The notes beneath the pieces were generated by a model. That model had not been told where the DNA came from. It was given only the letters and a program-made list of their open reading frames with translations, and made no database searches. Shown piece by piece: positions 30,393 through 35,460 of a DNA stretch of 35,460 nucleotides. The position numbers and the translations under genes are program-made. Source of the DNA: Flammeovirgaceae bacterium (lineage in GTDB: Bacteria > Bacteroidota > Bacteroidia > Cytophagales > Cyclobacteriaceae); the NCBI GenBank assembly GCA_021300095.1, contig JAJTHV010000162.1, positions 1 through 35,460 on the forward strand, given 5' to 3'. Positions within the stretch are counted from its first letter, which is position 1. Every line of letters starts with the position of its first letter.

Positions 30393-33023
30393 GTGAAACG
30401 TACTCCGCCCAAACGCCCTCTTCAATTTCTCCGCTGGTTTTGTCGGGAAGATTACCTCGATGAAATTGAAGGAGACCTGATAGAGATTTTTATCAAACAA
30501 GCAGAAACAAATCCGCGCCAAGCGAAATGGAAATTCGCATGGTGTGTGATCAAATATTTCCGGCCGCAGTTTATGAAGTCATTTCGAAATTATCAACCAA
30601 ATGCTTACGGTATGTATAAAAGTTATTTTAAAATCGGGTGGAGGAATCTTATAAAGAACAAAGCTTATTCTTTGATTAACATTGGTGGCCTTGCTATGGG
30701 CATCTCTTGCTTTCTCTTTTTGCTGAGTTACGTTCGTTTTGAAAAGAGCTATGAGAGCTTTCACAAGAATGCGGATAATATCTATCGCGTTACACTCGAC
30801 CTATACAAAGGTGATGAATTTTTGATGACAGATTGCGAAACCTATGCTCCGTTTGGCGCCTTGGCCAAAGAGAAACTGCCAGAAGTGGTCGATTTCGTAA
30901 GATTGATGAACAACGATAATGCGCGTGTAAAGGTTGGTGAGCAGAAATTTCTTGAAGAGCGAAGTTACTTTGCGGATTCTTCTGTCTTTAGGATTTTTTC
31001 ATTTAAACCTTTGCATGGGAGTTTAGAAGGCGCATTAGCAAAGCCAAACGAAGCGGTAATCACAGCAAGTACGGCAAAAAAATATTTCGGAAGGACGGAT
31101 GTGGTAAATGAATCGTTCGAAGCAGTAGGTGGTCTTTACAAGATTATTGCTGTGATCGAAGATATACCCACAAATACGCACCTCAAATTTGATTTTCTTC
31201 TTTCGCACGTTACTTACCCTAAAATCCACAACAATTACACAGATCAATCTTGGGAAACAGGAAATAATGAGTTTACCTATCTATTAATGAATGCGGGAAC
31301 CAATGTTAAGGATTTCAACAATAAACTGAAAAATTTATCAGCTTCATTAAAAGATAAAATTAATGAAGACCGATTTTCAGCCGAGCCAATAAAAGACATT
31401 CACCTCTATTCAAATAAAACATTCGAGCCTGACGTAAACGGAAGTGCCCGAACGGTGTATGCTTTAATGATCATTGCAATATTCATTATTGGATTGGCGT
31501 GGGTCAATTATATTAATCTATCTACGGCCAAGGCAATTGAGCGTGCACGTGAGGTTGGCGTGAGAAAAGTATTAGGGTCAGCTCGTTCTCAATTGGTTGG
31601 TCAATTCTTAACGGAGTCACTTCTGGTTAATATGGTGGCTGCTTTGTCGGCTTTGATGATAATAAAAATAGGGTTGCCCTATTTTCAAAACTTAACGGGT
31701 CAGCCAGTGTTGGGTATTTTTCAATACAGTTCATTTTGGTATTCCTTTTTGGCCGTTGTAATAATTGGAATTGTTTTTTCAGGCGGCTATCCGGCTTTGG
31801 TGTTGTCATCTTTCAATCCAGTAGCTGTGTTGAAAGGAAAGTTCGGTTCTTCGGCACATGGCCAATGGTTGCGTCAAGGACTAGTAGTGTTTCAGTTTAC
31901 CGCCACTACTGTTTTGATTATTTGCTTGGGTATTGTTTATCTGCAGATTAATCATCTCCAACACTTTGATCTTGGAATGGATATTAATCAAACATTGGTT
32001 TTGCGTGCACCGGAAAAAGATCAGCCAGATTCTGTTATTCAAGCAAGATATACAAGTTTCAAGACCGAACTTCTTAAAGATCCGACTATTCAGATCATTT
32101 CTCAATCGCAATCAATACCCGGTTCAGGTATGAATGAAGTAAGTACAACCCAAGATATTTTTCAATTAGGAAAGGATAAAAGTTCAGGCAGCTTTAATTA
32201 CTATCACTATGCAATTGACGCTGATTTTATTCCCGTCTTAGGAATGAAGCTAGTCGCAGGCAGAAATTTCGAGGCCGGAATGAATAATTTGAATTTGGTT
32301 ATAATTAATGAAGAGGCATCGGCTTCATTAGGGTTTTCGTCTCCACAACAAGCCGTTGGTTCGAAAATCACCTATCAAATGAGCCAGCAGGAATATTCAA
32401 CCGTTATTGGTGTGGTGAAGGATTTTTATCAACGATCACCAAAAGAGAATCAAGTTCCAATGGTGTTACGATATTATTCCGGATTCTCTAGTTATGTCGC
32501 CATAAAGGTTAAGACAGATAACATAAAGGAGACAATTGATCAGACTAAAAGCAAGTGGGATGAATTTTTTCCATCAACCCCTTTTAGCTATTTCTTTCTT
32601 GATGAAAAGTATAATCAGCAGTACAAAGCCGATGCACAGTTTGGAAAGGTCATGGCTGCGTTTTCTACTATTGCACTGGTAATTGCCTGCCTGGGATTGT
32701 TTGGGCTTTCATCTTTTGCCATTCTTCAGCGGACCAAGGAAATTGGAATCCGAAAAGTGTTGGGTGGCTCGGTCGTGCAAATAGTTCAATTGCTATCGCG
32801 AGATTTTATTAAATGGGTTTTGGTGGCTAGTGTTCTTGCCATGCCACTAGCATACTTAGTAGCAGAGAAATGGCTGTCAGGCTATGCAGTTAGAATTCAA
32901 TTAAATGTCTGGGTATTTATCATTCCATTAATTGTGATTACAATCATTTCTATTTTGACAGTGAGTCTTCAAACGTTCAAAGCAGCAAACACCAATCCTG
33001 TAAATAGTTTGAAGACAGAATGA
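30393..33023 (+). CDS. Prefix-domain duplicated permease, first of two in module D (GTG start)
   Basis: 876 aa from GTG 30393, the only start upstream of the conserved prefix (PLQFLRWFCREDYLDEIEGD, residues 9-28). TM1 is about 91-113. The cytoplasmic motifs are REVGVRKVLGS and KEIGIRKVLGG, and the end is NPVNSLKTE. Two MacB_PCD-like domains and eight TMs are present. The GTG start lies 17 bp after the last hairpin of the array, so leader structure could affect its translation. The stop of a repeat-encoded frame (30394-30396) overlaps this start as GTGA. The next permease starts 12 bp downstream and has almost identical prefix DNA. Confidence 0.9.
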   Translation: MKRTPPKRPLQFLRWFCREDYLDEIEGDLIEIFIKQAETNPRQAKWKFAWCVIKYFRPQFMKSFRNYQPNAYGMYKSYFKIGWRNLIKNKAYSLINIGGLAMGISCFLFLLSYVRFEKSYESFHKNADNIYRVTLDLYKGDEFLMTDCETYAPFGALAKEKLPEVVDFVRLMNNDNARVKVGEQKFLEERSYFADSSVFRIFSFKPLHGSLEGALAKPNEAVITASTAKKYFGRTDVVNESFEAVGGLYKIIAVIEDIPTNTHLKFDFLLSHVTYPKIHNNYTDQSWETGNNEFTYLLMNAGTNVKDFNNKLKNLSASLKDKINEDRFSAEPIKDIHLYSNKTFEPDVNGSARTVYALMIIAIFIIGLAWVNYINLSTAKAIERAREVGVRKVLGSARSQLVGQFLTESLLVNMVAALSALMIIKIGLPYFQNLTGQPVLGIFQYSSFWYSFLAVVIIGIVFSGGYPALVLSSFNPVAVLKGKFGSSAHGQWLRQGLVVFQFTATTVLIICLGIVYLQINHLQHFDLGMDINQTLVLRAPEKDQPDSVIQARYTSFKTELLKDPTIQIISQSQSIPGSGMNEVSTTQDIFQLGKDKSSGSFNYYHYAIDADFIPVLGMKLVAGRNFEAGMNNLNLVIINEEASASLGFSSPQQAVGSKITYQMSQQEYSTVIGVVKDFYQRSPKENQVPMVLRYYSGFSSYVAIKVKTDNIKETIDQTKSKWDEFFPSTPFSYFFLDEKYNQQYKADAQFGKVMAAFSTIALVIACLGLFGLSSFAILQRTKEIGIRKVLGGSVVQIVQLLSRDFIKWVLVASVLAMPLAYLVAEKWLSGYAVRIQLNVWVFIIPLIVITIISILTVSLQTFKAANTNPVNSLKTE

Positions 33024-33035
33024 TTCTTCAATAAA

Positions 33036-35460
33036 ATGAAAATCCAGCCCCCCAAACGCCCTCTTCAATTTCTCCGCTGGTTTTGTCGGGAGGATTACCT
33101 CGATGAAATTGAAGGAGACCTGATAGAGGTTTTTATCAAACAAGCGGAAACAAATCCGCGCCAAGCGAAACGAGTATTTACGTGGAGCGTGATCAAGTAT
33201 TTCAGACCGGAATTCATCAAGTCGTTTAAGTATCCTTTACAATCTAACACAACTGATATGTTAAAAAATTATTTGATCATCGGATGGCGCAGTTTAGTGA
33301 AGCAGAAAATGTATTCAGCCATTAAAATTGGTGGGTTTGCATTGGGCATAGCCGCATGTTTATTGATTGCTTTGTTTATTCAAGATGAACTGGGCTACGA
33401 CAAACAATATGTAAATGGGCAATCTATTTATCGCGTGGTCGGTGCAGTAAATGGAAACAACGGCATTGAAAGAAATACTTTTTTTCCGGCTCCGATGAGT
33501 GCTGCCTTGAAAGAAGACTTTCCTGAAGTGCTAAAAGCGGGTCGCTATAATGCAGGTGAATTGTTTGGTGCCGGCAGCAATGAAGTGCGGCCCGGAGATC
33601 AAATCGAAAATTCATATGATGAAGGCTTTGCTTATTTTGATCAAGAGCTGGCCGACATGTTGCCGTTGAAGTTCATACATGGCAGTGCAGCCCGTGCGTT
33701 GGAACAACCCAATTCAATTGTAATTACCCAACGCAAAGCAGAAAAATATTTCCCCAATCAAAATCCAGTAGGCAAAACGCTTATCGTCAACAATGAGGTT
33801 AATAAACCTTACACAGTGTCAGGTGTGGTTGAGAACTTTTCGAATACACACTTACCGTTTGACTTTTTAATTAGCACCAAAGGATTAGAATTTTGGCAAG
33901 GAGAACAGAAAGACTGGGGTGCCAGCAATTATGCCATTTACATTTCGATTGATCCATCTGTAAATCCGAAGGAGTTAGAAAAGAAAATCAGCAAAGGTGT
34001 TATTGATAAATATGTTTTGCCCATGATGGTGGAGGGCGGCATGTCGGAGGCAGAAGCTAACCGATTTATCCAAGAAAAAAATGTGCACCTACAGTTGCAG
34101 CCGCTTAGTGACATTCATTTGTATTCATCGGATGTGCAAGACGGATTGGTTCATGGCGACATTCAGTTTGTATGGATGTTCGGTGGCATTGCTGTTTTTA
34201 TTTTGCTGATTGCCATGATCAACTTCATCAACTTATCTACAGCTAAGTCTGCCAATCGCGCAAAGGAAGTTGGTTTGCGCAAAGTTGTCGGTTCAATGCG
34301 ACAAAGTGTAATCAATCAGTTCTTAACAGAATCGGTTTTGTTCAGCATTTTGTCTTTCGTTGTTGGCTTGTTGCTGACATGGGCATTGCTACCTTACTTC
34401 AATGTGTTGTCTTCAAAAACGTTGCTGATCCCCTGGACACAATGGCAGGTGTTACCCGTCTTGTTAGTCGTGGCTATTCTGATTGGAATTGTGGCGGGCT
34501 TGTACCCATCCCTTTATCTCTCTTCGTTTCAGCCCATTCAAGTGTTGAAAGGAAGTATCAGCAAAGGCAGTAAGAGCTCACCACTGCGCAGCACACTTGT
34601 GATTTTTCAGTTTACAACTTCCATCGTGCTGATCATTGGCACATTCGTGATTTATCAGCAAATGGAATTTATTCTGAATAAGAAAATTGGGTTCGAGAAA
34701 GATCAGGTGGTGATTATTCAGGGAACGAACACCCTTGGGCAACAGACGACAACTTTCAAAAATGAATTGCTCAATATTCCCCATGTGGAAGCAGTAACCG
34801 TCAGCGATTATTTACCGATCAGAGGAACCAAACGCAACGGCAATCAATTTTGGGCGGAAGGAAAATCGGGAGATGATGAATCCGTGAATGGCCAGATCTG
34901 GAAAGTAGATCATGACTACATCCCAACTCTCGGAATGAAGATGGTCGAAGGCCGCAACTTCGATGTCAACCACCTCACAGATTCTTCTGCTCTTATTGTC
35001 AATCAATCGATGGCTAAGCAATTGGGTGGAGATGTGATTGGCAAACGCATTTTGAACGGTGGACAAGTTTCGTGGACGATCATTGGTGTGGTCGAAGATT
35101 TTCACTTCGAGTCAATGAAAGAAAACATTGGCAATCTCTGTTTGCGTTTGGGCAATAGTCCATCGATGATTTCTGTGAAAGCAAGTTCTACCAACATGCA
35201 AGAACTGCTCACCAACCTGACCGAGACATGGAAAAAATTTGCACCCCATCAGCCGGCACGGTTTGCTTTTTTAGATGATCGCTATGCCGCCATGTATGCC
35301 GATGTGCAACGCATGGGCCGCATCTTCACCACATTTGCGGTGTTGGCTATTATTGTAGCATGTCTCGGTTTATTTGCGCTCTCCGCTTTTATGATCGAGC
35401 AACGGACGAAGGAAATTGGCATTCGATTGGTAATGGGTGCTTCGTTGAAAAACGTATTTG
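33036..35460 (+). CDS. Prefix-domain duplicated permease, second of two in module D, partial (3' end outside window)
   Basis: ATG at 33036, 12 bp after the previous stop; 808 codons are visible and roughly 65-75 should be missing. The prefix starts MKIQPPKRPLQFLRWFC. The first FtsX core has KEVGLRKVVGS. The second reads KEIGIRLVMGAS, with Leu in place of the Lys that follows GIR in all the sister proteins. The visible part contains both periplasmic domains and six of the eight TMs. Its first 135 bases are a near copy of the preceding gene. Expected to be co-transcribed with it. Confidence 0.9.
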   Translation, partial: MKIQPPKRPLQFLRWFCREDYLDEIEGDLIEVFIKQAETNPRQAKRVFTWSVIKYFRPEFIKSFKYPLQSNTTDMLKNYLIIGWRSLVKQKMYSAIKIGGFALGIAACLLIALFIQDELGYDKQYVNGQSIYRVVGAVNGNNGIERNTFFPAPMSAALKEDFPEVLKAGRYNAGELFGAGSNEVRPGDQIENSYDEGFAYFDQELADMLPLKFIHGSAARALEQPNSIVITQRKAEKYFPNQNPVGKTLIVNNEVNKPYTVSGVVENFSNTHLPFDFLISTKGLEFWQGEQKDWGASNYAIYISIDPSVNPKELEKKISKGVIDKYVLPMMVEGGMSEAEANRFIQEKNVHLQLQPLSDIHLYSSDVQDGLVHGDIQFVWMFGGIAVFILLIAMINFINLSTAKSANRAKEVGLRKVVGSMRQSVINQFLTESVLFSILSFVVGLLLTWALLPYFNVLSSKTLLIPWTQWQVLPVLLVVAILIGIVAGLYPSLYLSSFQPIQVLKGSISKGSKSSPLRSTLVIFQFTTSIVLIIGTFVIYQQMEFILNKKIGFEKDQVVIIQGTNTLGQQTTTFKNELLNIPHVEAVTVSDYLPIRGTKRNGNQFWAEGKSGDDESVNGQIWKVDHDYIPTLGMKMVEGRNFDVNHLTDSSALIVNQSMAKQLGGDVIGKRILNGGQVSWTIIGVVEDFHFESMKENIGNLCLRLGNSPSMISVKASSTNMQELLTNLTETWKKFAPHQPARFAFLDDRYAAMYADVQRMGRIFTTFAVLAIIVACLGLFALSAFMIEQRTKEIGIRLVMGASLKNVF

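Noticed and set aside
29953-30396. 147-residue open frame across the array as a real protein
   Set aside because: It follows from a 51-bp period divisible by 3 and starts inside the transposase gene. Its residues are dictated by the palindromes, so it is treated only as a possible translation effect.
1-35460. tRNA, rRNA or riboswitch genes
   Set aside because: No cloverleaf with a T-loop GTTCRAN pattern, rRNA segment or known riboswitch core was seen in the intergenic regions by eye; a covariance search was not possible.

Overview
The window looks like chromosome of a Bacteroidota bacterium, most likely order Cytophagales. The signs are CarboxypepD_reg-like modules, a nucleoside:H+ symporter-family MFS gene beside a Gfo/Idh/MocA oxidoreductase, PadR-linked duplicated FtsX/MacB-type permeases with an N-terminal prefix domain, a TAnnTTTG -7 promoter box, and few Shine-Dalgarno sequences. 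No rRNA, tRNA or true CRISPR was found. The genus is not resolved.

Layout. (1) 1-6745, all minus strand: a partial Gfo/Idh/MocA oxidoreductase behind an MFS transporter; a secreted erythromycin esterase-like/CarboxypepD_reg fusion; a frameshifted VOC (glyoxalase-fold) gene; a small antitoxin with a truncated ParE-like toxin; and class II fumarase (fumC). (2) 6891-18585, plus strand: two PadR-permease modules. Module A is PadR plus one permease, with a 4-bp overlap. Module B is PadR plus three tandem permeases. (3) 18586-22891: an accessory segment with repeat-like structured DNA on both sides. It encodes an ASCH-domain protein, a 688-aa GNAT-PIN-(GNAT-like)-(PUA-like?) protein overlapping it by 4 bp, and a membrane/coiled-coil protein, all on the minus strand. 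(4) 22892-25931, plus strand: two membrane-anchored XRE-type regulators, one followed by an alpha/beta hydrolase (BAAT-C-like) and the other by a CPBP-family intramembrane protease. (5) 25945-35460: two divergent PadR-permease modules. Module C (minus) is PadR plus one permease. Module D (plus) is PadR, then an inserted HUH transposase with REP-like palindrome arrays, then two permeases. The second permease runs off the window.

The dominant theme is a paralogous family of seven large permeases and four PadR regulators with no ABC ATPase gene anywhere in the window. The architecture (internal duplication, no ATPase partner, PadR linkage) matches what was described in Acidobacteria as 'ADOP', acidobacterial duplicated orphan permeases. 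Neighbouring permeases carry almost identical prefix-domain DNA while the rest of each gene has diverged, which suggests gene conversion or domain swapping.

The most novel-looking items are the GNAT/PIN/ASCH cassette and the transposase/palindrome insertion in module D. That insertion holds an eight-hairpin array with an exact 51-bp period, and it sits between a PadR gene and the permease it would normally abut.
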